From positions 2,445,555-2,494,592 of the forward strand of contig NZ_LR027558.1 in the NCBI RefSeq assembly GCF_900605005.1: DNA of 49,038 bases, written 5' to 3'. Under the pieces are notes generated by a model. The model saw only the letters and a list, made by a program, of their open reading frames with translations, was not told the origin of the DNA and did not search any database. Origin of the DNA: Acidipropionibacterium timonense. GTDB taxonomy: Bacteria; Actinomycetota; Actinomycetes; Propionibacteriales; Propionibacteriaceae. The position numbers and the translations under genes were made by a program. This document shows, in pieces, positions 16,287-25,333 of the stretch (positions are counted from its first letter, which is position 1; each line of letters begins with the position of its first letter).

Positions 16287-18158
16287 ATGAAGAGAAGCAC
16301 CCCGGCAGCGACCGGTAACACGGTGAGACCCCGGTCGTATTCCGACATGCTTCATCGCCTCATGAGCCTCGTCCCATGGCGGATGAGGTATCGGCTCATC
16401 GCCATGACTGTCGCGTCGCTGGCCGCCGCTTTCCTCGACATGGCGGGCGTGCTCGCAATGATGCCCTTGATGCAGCTGCTCACGATCTCAACGGGTCTCC
16501 CGAGGACGGTAACCACCTACATCGTGCCTGTCGTCCACAGTACGGACCGAAAGCACCTTCTGCTCGTCATGACCTTGGCCATCTGCGGCCTCTTCATCCT
16601 CAAGGACATCGTCCTCGTCGCCATTCGATGGTGGAGCATCGGCCAAATGAGCCGAGCCGCTGCGGCAGCCCAGTCCGAGGTGCTGGCCAGGTACACTCAC
16701 GCCTCATACGCCAGCCATCGGAAGAGATCACGAGCGACGATCACCCAAGTCGTCGCGAACACGACGCTTATCGCCGTGTCGACGCCACTGCTGTCCATCA
16801 TCAACATCATCACTGACCTCAGTTCGTCGGTTCTCCTGCTCGCGACCCTCATCGCCGTCTCGCCCGTGGCGTCACTCATCGCCGTCGTCGTTTTCGGCGG
16901 GGCAGCCTTCCTCATGACCAAGCTCATCAAACCCCATGCGCTCAGGGCTGGCCTCAAGACGCTCGACAACAACACTGAGTCCTGGGCATATCTCAACCCT
17001 GCCATTGAGGGTTTCCGGGAGTCTCGGATCTTCGGCCGGGAGGATTCGTTCGTCGAAAGCTACCGGCGCAACAGAATGGCCAATACCTATCCCGAGAGGA
17101 TTCAACAGGTTCTTGGTGAGCTACCGAGGTATCTCATGGAGATCGTCATGGTCGTCGGCATCCTTGTCATCTCGCTCATTCTCTTCAGCACCCAGGATGA
17201 ATCGGTAGCCTTCGGGACCCTCGGCGTCTTCGCTGCGGCAGCCGCCCGGATCGGGCCGTCACTGAACCGTGTCGTCGCCGCCGTCAATGGCCTCCGGGTC
17301 AGCAGATCCGCAGTCGTGCAGCTCAATGAGGCTATGGATGACCTCGCTTCCGCCGAGTCCGCGACTCCAGACGAGTCAGATCCCATCGCTGTTGATCTCG
17401 ACGGCGACATCCATGTCAACGACGTCGGATTCCATTATCCCGACAGCGTCGAGCCTGTTCTGTCGAAGGTGTCCGTCACCATCAAGCGGGGCACGACCAT
17501 CGCCCTCGTCGGCTCATCGGGAGCTGGAAAGTCCACGTTCGCCGATCTGTTGTTGGGCCTCCAGCAACCGACGCAAGGTCAAATCATTGTCAACGGGTAC
17601 GACATCCCCCAGCATCCTCGGGCATGGCGACGCAATGTGTCCGCGGTGTCCCAGTCGGTGTATCTGTGGAACACGTCGCTGCGCGACCTCATCACGTTCG
17701 GCGCGCCACCTGACCAGGTGGATCCGAAACGGCTTTCCGAGGCTATCGAGAGAGCTCAGCTCAAGGCTTTCATTGACGAGATGCCTGAGGGCCTTGACAC
17801 CATCGTCGGAGATGGCGGGACCCGCTTGTCGGGTGGACAGGCACAGCGAGTCGGCATCGCTCGAGCGCTCTACGTCAATCCGAGGGTCCTCATCCTGGAT
17901 GAGGCGACGAGTGCTCTCGACAACGAGACCGAGCACGAGATCACCCGGACCCTCGACGCACTTCACGGTCAATTGACGATGATCATCATCGCGCACCGGC
18001 TCTCGACGGTGAAGAATGCCGACGAGATCCTCTTCTTCTCACGGGGCAGGCTCGCTGGTCGCGGAACGATGGCGACCCTGCAGGCCGAGAATGCCGAGTT
18101 CGCTCGACTCGTCGAGTTGGGCAGCCTTGACCTGGATGGGGAGACGAGCAGTGCCTGA
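16287..18158 (+). CDS. ABC transporter half with fused permease and ATPase, PglK/MsbA-like flippase
   Basis: The 623-residue half-transporter has a membrane domain (about residues 25-340, six hydrophobic segments) followed by an ATPase domain. Walker A is GSSGAGKST, the signature is LSGGQAQRVGIARAL, Walker B is VLILDEATSALD, and the H-loop is IAHRLSTV. Its overall form matches flippases such as PglK that turn lipid-linked oligosaccharides across the cytoplasmic membrane. No Wzx-type (MATE-like) flippase is visible in the locus, so this protein is the candidate for that step. ATG 16287 has GAGGGAA upstream. It overlaps the next transferase gene by 8 bp. Confidence 0.85.
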   Translation: MKRSTPAATGNTVRPRSYSDMLHRLMSLVPWRMRYRLIAMTVASLAAAFLDMAGVLAMMPLMQLLTISTGLPRTVTTYIVPVVHSTDRKHLLLVMTLAICGLFILKDIVLVAIRWWSIGQMSRAAAAAQSEVLARYTHASYASHRKRSRATITQVVANTTLIAVSTPLLSIINIITDLSSSVLLLATLIAVSPVASLIAVVVFGGAAFLMTKLIKPHALRAGLKTLDNNTESWAYLNPAIEGFRESRIFGREDSFVESYRRNRMANTYPERIQQVLGELPRYLMEIVMVVGILVISLILFSTQDESVAFGTLGVFAAAAARIGPSLNRVVAAVNGLRVSRSAVVQLNEAMDDLASAESATPDESDPIAVDLDGDIHVNDVGFHYPDSVEPVLSKVSVTIKRGTTIALVGSSGAGKSTFADLLLGLQQPTQGQIIVNGYDIPQHPRAWRRNVSAVSQSVYLWNTSLRDLITFGAPPDQVDPKRLSEAIERAQLKAFIDEMPEGLDTIVGDGGTRLSGGQAQRVGIARALYVNPRVLILDEATSALDNETEHEITRTLDALHGQLTMIIIAHRLSTVKNADEILFFSRGRLAGRGTMATLQAENAEFARLVELGSLDLDGETSSA

Positions 18159-19377
18159 AGCCGATCCCGTGGAGCGACCGGACTCGCCACCCCAAAGCTT
18201 CGCAGACTTGGGGATCAAGCACGTCGTGTTCGTCGCTCCACGACTTCCGGAGATGAGCGGCGGGTCCACCGCAATCATCAACCTGTCGCGCATCCTCGCT
18301 CGCCATGGGTTGCAGGTGGAGCACATCTCCGTCAAGCCAGGAACGCAGCGCCCCGAGTTCCACACCCACGCTCTGCTACCGCACCCGCAATGGCACAACG
18401 GTCCCGTGTTCCGAGGGGCCGGACGACTCTGGCGGCGGCTCCCCCTCGTGCTGGCGAAGAGGATCGAGCTTGCTCGGGCCCGCGCATGGCTTCGCCGTCG
18501 CCTCGGGGCATGTGGTTCCGACACCGCCATCGTGTACACGCACGTCCTCGCCAAGCGATTTGCTGATGAAGCCGGCGTCGCCCACCGTCAGGGCAAAGCG
18601 CTGGTCATTGGTCAGCATCACTCGCAATTCGAAAGTATCGACTTCGAACCCGGGCTCGCCGACCTCATCATGACGCATTACCAGGATGTCGACGCTTTCA
18701 CGGCGCTGACCACCGAGGATGCGGACGAGTTCCGAAGCCTTGTCAGGGCGCCGTGTCTGGCTGCCCCCAATCCCTACTCCGCGCCGGCGTCGCATCCCGC
18801 ACCCAGATCAAACGTCATGGTCACCGTGTCTCGACTCAGCGCCGAGAAGCAGATTGATCTGGTGGTGCGCGCCTTCGCCGACGCAACACGCGGCGAGAAC
18901 GAGCCCGGATGGACTCTGGAGATCTACGGCGATGGCGACGAGCACGATGCCATTGCGGCAGCCGTCCTCGACACCGGATGCAGTGATCGGGTCACACTGA
19001 GGGGACCGACGACCGACCCGAGCGCCGTCTTCGCACGCAGCCGCCTCAATATTCTGGCCTCCCGCTACGAAGGGTTCGGGATGACCATCCTCGAAGCGGC
19101 GTCCTGCGGGACGCCGACCATGGCGTTCAACTGTTCCCCCGGGGTCCGGTCGCTCATCACGTCACCGGACGAGGGTTTCCTCGTAGAGGACCGCACCGAG
19201 GCCGGTCTCAGTGCTGCCCTTCGCGCCGTGATGTCCAAGCCGGAGGAACTCGACCGCATCGGCGGCAACGCTCGCCGCACGATCCCGCCTCGATTCTCCC
19301 CCGAGAGAATCACCCAGGACTGGTTCAGGATTTTCTCCGCAGCACAAGCGGAAAAGCTCGCACGAGTCCGTCCTTAA
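18151..19377 (+). CDS. GT-B glycosyltransferase (family 4-like)
   Basis: The 408-residue protein has HVVFVAPRLPEMSGGSTAIINLSRILARHG in the acceptor domain. The donor domain has VMVTVSRLSAEKQIDLVVRAFAD, LEIYGDGDEHDAI and the donor-binding ASRYEGFGMTILEAASCGTPTMAF, with the classic EGFG..xLEA motif. GTG 18151 is chosen because GGGGAG lies about 8 bp upstream; ATG 18135 is an alternative. It is the last gene of block A, and its 3' end overlaps the 3' end of the convergent gene (19325-20203) by 53 bp. Confidence 0.85.
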   Translation: MPEADPVERPDSPPQSFADLGIKHVVFVAPRLPEMSGGSTAIINLSRILARHGLQVEHISVKPGTQRPEFHTHALLPHPQWHNGPVFRGAGRLWRRLPLVLAKRIELARARAWLRRRLGACGSDTAIVYTHVLAKRFADEAGVAHRQGKALVIGQHHSQFESIDFEPGLADLIMTHYQDVDAFTALTTEDADEFRSLVRAPCLAAPNPYSAPASHPAPRSNVMVTVSRLSAEKQIDLVVRAFADATRGENEPGWTLEIYGDGDEHDAIAAAVLDTGCSDRVTLRGPTTDPSAVFARSRLNILASRYEGFGMTILEAASCGTPTMAFNCSPGVRSLITSPDEGFLVEDRTEAGLSAALRAVMSKPEELDRIGGNARRTIPPRFSPERITQDWFRIFSAAQAEKLARVRP

Positions 19378-20203
19378 TCGACTCGATCCTGGGAAGCGGT
19401 GACCACTCGGCGACTGCTCGATCCACATCCGCCAGAATGGCATTGGGATCCCGTGGCTCCCGGCGCACGCCGAACGCCGAGTAGTAGTCATCGAACTTGT
19501 AGCGGCCACCGTCGACAGACTCCGACGGCTCCATCCACGCATTGGGTACACCGAGGGAATCGGCCACGATGAGGCCATGCAGGCTCGATGACATGACCAG
19601 ACGGCAGGCGGCGATCCGTGAAACGACCGTCTCGACCGGGGCCAACGGGCTGATGACCTCGACCCCGTGGGCCTGGCGCAAGGTCATGACCCGTGCGCTG
19701 TCCAACTCCGTGAAATGAGGAATGAGGCCGACGACCGAGGAGCTGGTAGAACGGCTGACCCCCCCCCGAAGCGCTCGGTCGACCAAGAGCCCCGGGTCGC
19801 CGAGCGCGACGGGCCCACGGACCTGGCTGCTCAACCTCTCGTACGACAACATCCCGCGGACCGCTCGCACACGCACCGGCCCGCCGCGCCAATCCTGTCC
19901 GGGCCTGATGAAACCGGAACCCCAGATGAACGGACGCTCCTGTGCCAGATCCTCCACCCCTTCCAGCAAGGAACCGACGGCCACGAGATCGGCGGCGTTG
20001 ATCCCCGAGTGCTTGATCGTCAGGCCGAAGAGCTGGGACACCAGGAGTGGGGAGAGCTGATCTCCGAAATTGGCGTTCGGTGCATCGGCGCCCGCATAGG
20101 CGAGGCGCACCCGAGCAAGGCGCCACATGACGTCCCTCGGAAGGTTCTTCCTCAGGGTGGCCTTGAGCACATCAGCTCCCTTCGGCAGCGCGGTCGAGAA
20201 CAT
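19325..20203 (-). CDS. Polysaccharide pyruvyl transferase-like protein
   Basis: The 292-residue protein is of the polysaccharide pyruvyl transferase family (CsaB/GumL-like GT-B fold), whose members transfer pyruvate from phosphoenolpyruvate to a sugar as a ketal. Visible features are NANFGDQLSPLLVSQLFG at the start, FIWGSGFIRPG, RAVRGMLSYERLS, LGDPGLLVDRAL and the conserved SSSLHGLIVADSLGVPNAW with the His thought to take part in catalysis. It is the last gene of block B. ATG 20203 lies inside the end of the upstream gene, a 32-bp overlap. A pyruvyl ketal would add negative charge to the polymer. Some members of the family do other chemistry, so the reaction is inferred. Confidence 0.75.
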   Translation of the reverse strand: MFSTALPKGADVLKATLRKNLPRDVMWRLARVRLAYAGADAPNANFGDQLSPLLVSQLFGLTIKHSGINAADLVAVGSLLEGVEDLAQERPFIWGSGFIRPGQDWRGGPVRVRAVRGMLSYERLSSQVRGPVALGDPGLLVDRALRGGVSRSTSSSVVGLIPHFTELDSARVMTLRQAHGVEVISPLAPVETVVSRIAACRLVMSSSLHGLIVADSLGVPNAWMEPSESVDGGRYKFDDYYSAFGVRREPRDPNAILADVDRAVAEWSPLPRIESIKDGLVRAFPLVLRRKS

Positions 20204-21383
20204 CTGTGAATCGTCGCTGAAATGCGTTCACATCATAGGTGCGGGAATGTTCGACGACTGCCTGCCGGAGGGCCGATGTCTCGTCATCGTCAAGCGCGGC
20301 GACACGGCGTGTCTCCGCCATGAGCTCCTCGACCGTCGACCATCTCCTCAATCCCGGGACCCCCAGGGTCACCTCGCGCGGGCCGGCCGTGTCGATGACG
20401 ACCGGTATGCATCCAGCCGACATCGCCTCGACGGTCGTGATCCCGAAGTGTTCCTGAGTCTGAGGATCCTGATCGGCGGACTCGCCGAATCCTTGGGCGT
20501 GCCAGTAGATCGAGGCCTCGCTGTAGCGACGCCGAAGCTCTGCGAACGAAAGATTGGTATCGATGATTGCGGGCAACCCTGCGGCCCGGTCCCGCAGAGA
20601 CTGCAGGACACCCGCGTTGCTCGGAGGACAAGCCCCGACGATCCGTAGAGCCCACCCCGCCTGGTGCAGGTCGGTCATTCGAGAGAACGTGTCGACAAGG
20701 ACGTCCAACCGCTTGTTCGGGACCCCCGGAACGACCGGTTCGATCCTTCCGACCGCGAGGATCTCCTTGGATCGAGGGACCCCTGCCTCACTCATGGACT
20801 CACACGGCGGGGGCACGACGATCGATGGCAGGCCCCAACGTCGAAGAATGTGCTCGGACGTGAACTCGGAGTTGGCGCAGATGATGTCGTAGCTGCGAAG
20901 TATCGCGGTACGGTCGGCACGCGTCCCTCGGATGGCGCTGACGACGTCCATGTACAGGGTCCTCGCCCGACCAGCGTAGGCGACGTCGAGGCGGTGCGGG
21001 AAGTGACACACGTAGATGCCGTGGCGTCCCACTGGTGGCATCTCGCTTCGGAAAAGACAATTGACGAAGAGGTCCGGTCTGGAACGGTGCATGAGGTGCC
21101 GCCACCATCGTTCCACCACGAGATCGGCCACGGCCCGCGGCAGGATCCGCCGCATCCGCCGGGCCTCCGGCAGCCGGACGAGCTCGATCCCCTGCACGTC
21201 CATTCCGAAGTGCGATTCCAGCCATGCGCTACGCACCTCGCCGGTCGACGCCAAGTGGACCGACCATCCCGCGTCCCGCAGGTGGACGGCAACCGCCAGC
21301 GCATAGCGTTCGGCTCCTCCGCCGGCGGCCATCGTGGGCATGAAGACCACGGCCGAAGCCACGTTTCGTCGGTCGTCAGTCAT
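20172..21383 (-). CDS. GT-B glycosyltransferase (family 4-like)
   Basis: The 403-residue protein has TMAAGGGAERYALAVAVHLRDAGW in the N-terminal domain. The donor domain has KEILAVGRIEPVVPGVPNKRLDVLVDTF and a modified E7E region, HFGITTVEAMSAGCIPVVIDTAGP. ATG 21383 is chosen because AGGAG lies about 9 bp upstream; 46 upstream in-frame residues look non-coding. Its start overlaps the upstream stop as ATGA, so it is coupled to the GT2-deacetylase fusion. The EHFG form of the motif resembles ALG11-like mannosyltransferases, but the sugar is unknown. Confidence 0.82.
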   Translation of the reverse strand: MTDDRRNVASAVVFMPTMAAGGGAERYALAVAVHLRDAGWSVHLASTGEVRSAWLESHFGMDVQGIELVRLPEARRMRRILPRAVADLVVERWWRHLMHRSRPDLFVNCLFRSEMPPVGRHGIYVCHFPHRLDVAYAGRARTLYMDVVSAIRGTRADRTAILRSYDIICANSEFTSEHILRRWGLPSIVVPPPCESMSEAGVPRSKEILAVGRIEPVVPGVPNKRLDVLVDTFSRMTDLHQAGWALRIVGACPPSNAGVLQSLRDRAAGLPAIIDTNLSFAELRRRYSEASIYWHAQGFGESADQDPQTQEHFGITTVEAMSAGCIPVVIDTAGPREVTLGVPGLRRWSTVEELMAETRRVAALDDDETSALRQAVVEHSRTYDVNAFQRRFTDVLDRAAEGS

Positions 21384-23296
21384 CGGCGTCGACTCCTGCC
21401 AGCGACGGCGGCGACCCAGTAACGCTCGACCGGGGGCAGACGCTCCGGGTCCGTGAGGCGACCTTGTGGATCCATGATCTGGGTCTGGCTCTCGTAGGCG
21501 GCACATCGAGAGGCTTTCCATGGCCTGTCGCTTTCGACCGTGAACGCACGAAATGGCAGACGCCAGCGAGAACAGACGTGACGCACCGCCTCATCTGCCC
21601 GATGACTCCACAAGTACGGGAGATCCTCCATGAGGATGACCGTCAATCCTGGATGTCCAGTGGCTACTGAAAGACAGGTGTCCCGCACCGCAACGTGATC
21701 AGGATTGACGGCGAGCCCTTTCGCCTGCGCCTTTCGGCGTCGATGCTGATATGACTCGTGTTTGGCTCGACGAAGGATGTCAATCAACGCTGCGCCACCG
21801 TTCCATCTCAGGTCTGCCTGATGCTCCATGCGCGGCGCACCCTCTACGGCAAAATCCGAGGAAGCACACGCTTGCTGCATCCCGGACGAGAAACGAAGCC
21901 CGTCAAGGACCCGGCGTCCAGCCTTGGCCCGCTCGATCGCGACGTCGAGCACGGTCAATCTCACGCTAACGCCGGCGCAGGCTGGCAGGACGATGATCGG
22001 ATCCTGTCCCTCATGACTGGAAATCCAGGCCTCCACGGCGTCCGACAAGGACGTCAGGTCGCCCCGCCGTCGTTGTGGCGTCGTGTGGGGACCCTCCAGA
22101 CAATCCAGATGACGCACCCGAGCGACGTCAGCCAGGGCTTCGATGTCCTCACCCCGCCTGCGCACTGACAGCTCGTGCGAGTTCCGCGCCCCGCAACGAC
22201 GCTCCCAGTCGGTCGTCTGAGGAGGCTGCGGCTCGCCTGCGAACACCGTCCAGACCTCCGGCCTCGTTCGCCGAATCACCTCCGATGCGCTGAAGACGGC
22301 ATCGTCCAGATGCGGAGACAGCACAAGGATCGGGCGCCGCACGAAGGAATCCATGGGGTCCTCGGCCGTCAGTCCGACCCCCAGGCGAGGGGCGAGCGGC
22401 CTCCGCCGCGCGACGATGTCGACCCAGCCTGCACCCTGCCCGAGGCGCACAGCGGCTCGGGTCGTGAAACCACTGCGGGCCACTGCAGACGGCGTCACCA
22501 TGGCCCTCACCCCGGCCACGGGTAGTCGGGCAAGATCGACCCACCATCGCGGGTGATTCAGGTGAGGTGAACTGTCCCACAGATCATGGCGCTCGCACAG
22601 TGCCATGTGCATCCGCCCCGAGTCGAACCCACGACGGAACAGCCCGGCCGACGTCGACCGACCACGCTCGGCCAACCGAATTCCCGGTACGATTGCGACT
22701 CGAAATCCGGATCGCACAGCGCGCACCGCGAAGTCATTGTCCTCAGCGCCGGGAAAGAAGGACTGGTCGAATCCCTGCAATGACAGAGCGACATCCCGAC
22801 GCATGGCGCAGGCACCACCCATGAGTACCGGATAGTTCGGATCCACCGGCACTGGGCTTCGATCGCGCTTCGACTCATCCTCGCCCAGAATCTCCCACAC
22901 GTGGTCAAGGCCCCGGGCAAACTCGGACTCGGCGACGAGACGGCTTCCACCGGTGGCCACGTCGACGTCATCCAGCGATTGATAGGCCGATGCCAGGAAG
23001 TGGGGTCCGACACAGTCGTCAGCATCACACATCGCGACGCGGTTCGCTCGAGCCTCACGCAACCCCACATTTCGGGCGTAGGACGTTCCCGGCTCAGCCA
23101 TGGCTCGCACCAGTCTCAGCCCGCGAACCCGTCCCGACATCTTGTCGATGATCCTGTCCGGGGGGTCGCTCGACAGATTGTCGACGACAATGACCTCATG
23201 GTCTGGAGCCCCGATCTGACGGGACAACGCCTCAAGCTGGAGTTCAAGGGTGCGGTTTCCGTCATGACAGGGGATGACAACCGTCAGGTCAGGCAC
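21380..23296 (-). CDS. Fusion of a family 2 glycosyltransferase and a PIG-L (LmbE-like) N-deacetylase
   Basis: The 638-residue protein joins two enzymes. Residues about 1-300 are GT2: LTVVIPCHDGNRTLELQLEAL, EVIVVDNLSS, the metal motif CDADDC, and GAEDNDFAVRAV. Residues from about 322 are PIG-L/LmbE-like: VLSPHLDDAVFS (metal-binding HxDD, about 329-332), then NPDHVAVRD, which supplies the last metal His. PIG-L enzymes remove the acetyl group from N-acetylglucosamine-type sugars with a zinc ion. The fusion could transfer an N-acetyl sugar and then deacetylate it, leaving a free amine on the glycan. GTG 23296 is preferred because GAGGTG lies 6 bp upstream. It overlaps the upstream stop. Confidence 0.82.
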   Translation of the reverse strand: MPDLTVVIPCHDGNRTLELQLEALSRQIGAPDHEVIVVDNLSSDPPDRIIDKMSGRVRGLRLVRAMAEPGTSYARNVGLREARANRVAMCDADDCVGPHFLASAYQSLDDVDVATGGSRLVAESEFARGLDHVWEILGEDESKRDRSPVPVDPNYPVLMGGACAMRRDVALSLQGFDQSFFPGAEDNDFAVRAVRSGFRVAIVPGIRLAERGRSTSAGLFRRGFDSGRMHMALCERHDLWDSSPHLNHPRWWVDLARLPVAGVRAMVTPSAVARSGFTTRAAVRLGQGAGWVDIVARRRPLAPRLGVGLTAEDPMDSFVRRPILVLSPHLDDAVFSASEVIRRTRPEVWTVFAGEPQPPQTTDWERRCGARNSHELSVRRRGEDIEALADVARVRHLDCLEGPHTTPQRRRGDLTSLSDAVEAWISSHEGQDPIIVLPACAGVSVRLTVLDVAIERAKAGRRVLDGLRFSSGMQQACASSDFAVEGAPRMEHQADLRWNGGAALIDILRRAKHESYQHRRRKAQAKGLAVNPDHVAVRDTCLSVATGHPGLTVILMEDLPYLWSHRADEAVRHVCSRWRLPFRAFTVESDRPWKASRCAAYESQTQIMDPQGRLTDPERLPPVERYWVAAVAGRSRRR

Positions 23297-24335
23297 GAGA
23301 ATCACCTCGGATCACGGCCGCAACTCGCTCAGCAGGCTCTGTCATGCCGAGATCGAGCTGCGGTGTCGGTTCCTCTCCCCATCGACTCAATCCGTAGCGG
23401 CGCCAGAAATCAAGTAGCCACGGGTGCGGGCGTGGATGGTGGACCCAGGCCGGAACACCGTGTTGTGCTGCCTCCAAGGTCCCGGTGGAGAAGATGGACA
23501 CGACAGGTCGCCCGAGCTCGGCCAGGCCGGTCGCGCCGTCATTGAAGCGCACGCCTCTACGCCGCATGAGGACGTGCTGCGCCTTCGACAGCGCATCGCC
23601 CTCGTTCGGGTGCGGACGATACTCCGCACCTGTGCTCCGGCAGAACCCTTCATAGATCACCTGTTTCTCCCACCGAGGTATCTCTATCCCGTGAAGCTGA
23701 CCAAGCATGACAGGGCGATCTGTCACCAAAGCTGACGGCTGGCGACTTGCATCCCACAGCATCTGGGATCCGCAGACCTCGTAGCTCACCGTCGCTCGGC
23801 CGGCCGTCTGGAACTGTCCATCATCCTCGCTCCACGAAAGGAACACGTCGCCATCGACCAGCGGCGGCGCCCAAGGGGTCAGGAGGCCATGCTGCACGAC
23901 GATGTGCCGGAGATCCCGCTTCGCCACCCAGGGCCGCACGGCTCCCGCCAACGCGTTGTAGGCACCGAGCGTCACCACAGTGTCGACAGAGGCCGGGATT
24001 GCCTCTCCGACCTCCCAAGGCACATGATGGGCCACCGGTGAGATCCCTGGAGTGTCGGTGAACGGGGTGAGGATCGCTGTCGTGGACGCATCGAGATAGC
24101 GCAGTGGTGACACGAGGGCAGACCGACAGCTGGGCGTCAGCTTGTCGAGGATGACCAGCGCCTTTGGCTCACTCGACGGCAGCCACAGGTGCGCCGCGGG
24201 CGGCGCTTCGCGGCGCCTCGACAATGACCGGAACGTGTGAAGCGCGCGTCGCGCCCGTGCCCGGCGCTGTTGGTCCCGGCTCCAGGCCTCGAGATCAGTG
24301 GGAAACCTCAGCCCAGCGGTCGCCACGTCGTTCAC
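23289..24335 (-). CDS. Putative GT-B-fold transferase of unassigned family, possibly nonulosonate-using
   Basis: The 348-residue protein from GTG 24335 overlaps the upstream stop as GTGA. It resembles uncharacterised capsule transferases of GT-B shape: LRHIVVQHGLLTPWAPPL, VMLGQLHG, EYRPHPNEGD, VSIFSTGTLEAAQHGVPAWV and LLDFWRRYGL. Three short motifs recall bacterial sialyl/polysialyltransferases: an acidic-acidic-Gly motif (EDDG, 170-173), HP (RPHP, 240-243) and a Ser/Thr motif (FSTGT, 282-286). With neuA and neuB in the locus it is a candidate for adding the nonulosonic acid. The motifs are short and could be chance, so the call stays open. Confidence 0.55.
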   Translation of the reverse strand: MNDVATAGLRFPTDLEAWSRDQQRRARARRALHTFRSLSRRREAPPAAHLWLPSSEPKALVILDKLTPSCRSALVSPLRYLDASTTAILTPFTDTPGISPVAHHVPWEVGEAIPASVDTVVTLGAYNALAGAVRPWVAKRDLRHIVVQHGLLTPWAPPLVDGDVFLSWSEDDGQFQTAGRATVSYEVCGSQMLWDASRQPSALVTDRPVMLGQLHGIEIPRWEKQVIYEGFCRSTGAEYRPHPNEGDALSKAQHVLMRRRGVRFNDGATGLAELGRPVVSIFSTGTLEAAQHGVPAWVHHPRPHPWLLDFWRRYGLSRWGEEPTPQLDLGMTEPAERVAAVIRGDSRA

Positions 24336-25333
24336 CACAGCCTGTCGAGAACCGCGACACGGTGATCCATCGTGTGCTCGGCCAAGGTCCTCGCCAGCGC
24401 CGCAGCACGCATCTTCGCCATGCGCGTCCTGTCGACGACGACCCTGCGACACAAGTCGACGGCCTCGTCGGCACTGTGCTGCACCAGGACTTCAACGCCC
24501 GGCTCGTAGAACTCGTCGACATCATCCCGATCGACGATCTGCACCGCACCGACACCGCAGGACTCAAAAGTCCTCATCGTGAAGCCGCTCTGTTGACCGT
24601 GGATGTTGAGCGTGGCGAGGGACTCACGCATGATTCCGTAGGCATCCGCGCGCGTGACATCACGTCCCCCAGGCACGGGCGGGGTGGTCCAGCGCCAAGT
24701 CCGAATTTGGTCAACCGGATGGCTCGACCAGTCCCGTCCGTACGCTTTGACGGGTATTCCGTGAGAGAGAAGGTGCTCCAGAAGGGCCTGCCTGGCCGGA
24801 TGGCGCGCGCCGACGAACGTCACTGCTCCATCTGGCCACCGTCCTGACGACGGGGTGTCCGCGTCGTATGCCAGAGGAACATGGGCCGCCCTCACCCCGT
24901 GCTGTGTCAACGCGACCGCATCGGCCGACGAGTAGGTGGCGATCGTCGCCACGGACGCCACGTGGTCGATATCACAGGTCATCGCCCGCAGCTCGTCGTA
25001 CAACCAGACGACGCTTTGGCACCGTGCGGAATCGAGCGACTCCCAGTACGCATCGCCGAGCACGTCACCGCGCACGGTGAGGACTGCGTCCGGCTTGACC
25101 TGCCTGATCCTGTCGACAGCCCGTCGCGTCACGACCTCGGTCGACAGGTGGTGACCGTTTCCTACCAACTTCGCAGGCAGCTCGTATCGCGCCTTGTTCC
25201 ACGCCTTTTCCCACTTGGAACCCGAGTCATAGGCGTGAACCACGACGTCATAACCTCGCCGGGAGAAACTCCGACCAATGGCTTCACCGTAACCGTGGAA
25301 CTCCGGGGCGACAACAAGCAACCTTCGACTCAC
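24332..25333 (-). CDS. CgeB-like GT-B glycosyltransferase
   Basis: The 333-residue protein has LLVVAPEFHGYGEAIGRSFSRRGYDVVVHAYDS at the start. A CgeB/Glyco_trans_1_2-like C-terminal domain includes AVTFVGARHPARQALLEHLLSHGIPVKAYGRDW, AYGIMRESLATLNIHGQQSGFTMRTFESCGVGAVQIVD, and EFYEPGVEVLV. CgeB-type proteins are glycosyltransferases first noted in spore coat maturation and common in polysaccharide loci. The start is GTG 25333, overlapping the upstream stop as GTGA. Donor sugar unknown. Confidence 0.78.
   Translation of the reverse strand: MSRRLLVVAPEFHGYGEAIGRSFSRRGYDVVVHAYDSGSKWEKAWNKARYELPAKLVGNGHHLSTEVVTRRAVDRIRQVKPDAVLTVRGDVLGDAYWESLDSARCQSVVWLYDELRAMTCDIDHVASVATIATYSSADAVALTQHGVRAAHVPLAYDADTPSSGRWPDGAVTFVGARHPARQALLEHLLSHGIPVKAYGRDWSSHPVDQIRTWRWTTPPVPGGRDVTRADAYGIMRESLATLNIHGQQSGFTMRTFESCGVGAVQIVDRDDVDEFYEPGVEVLVQHSADEAVDLCRRVVVDRTRMAKMRAAALARTLAEHTMDHRVAVLDRLW

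Noticed and set aside
16287-18158. Type I secretion or multidrug exporter
   Set aside because: The ABC protein lacks a peptidase domain or membrane-fusion partner and is embedded among glycosyltransferase genes, so a lipid-linked glycan flippase fits better.
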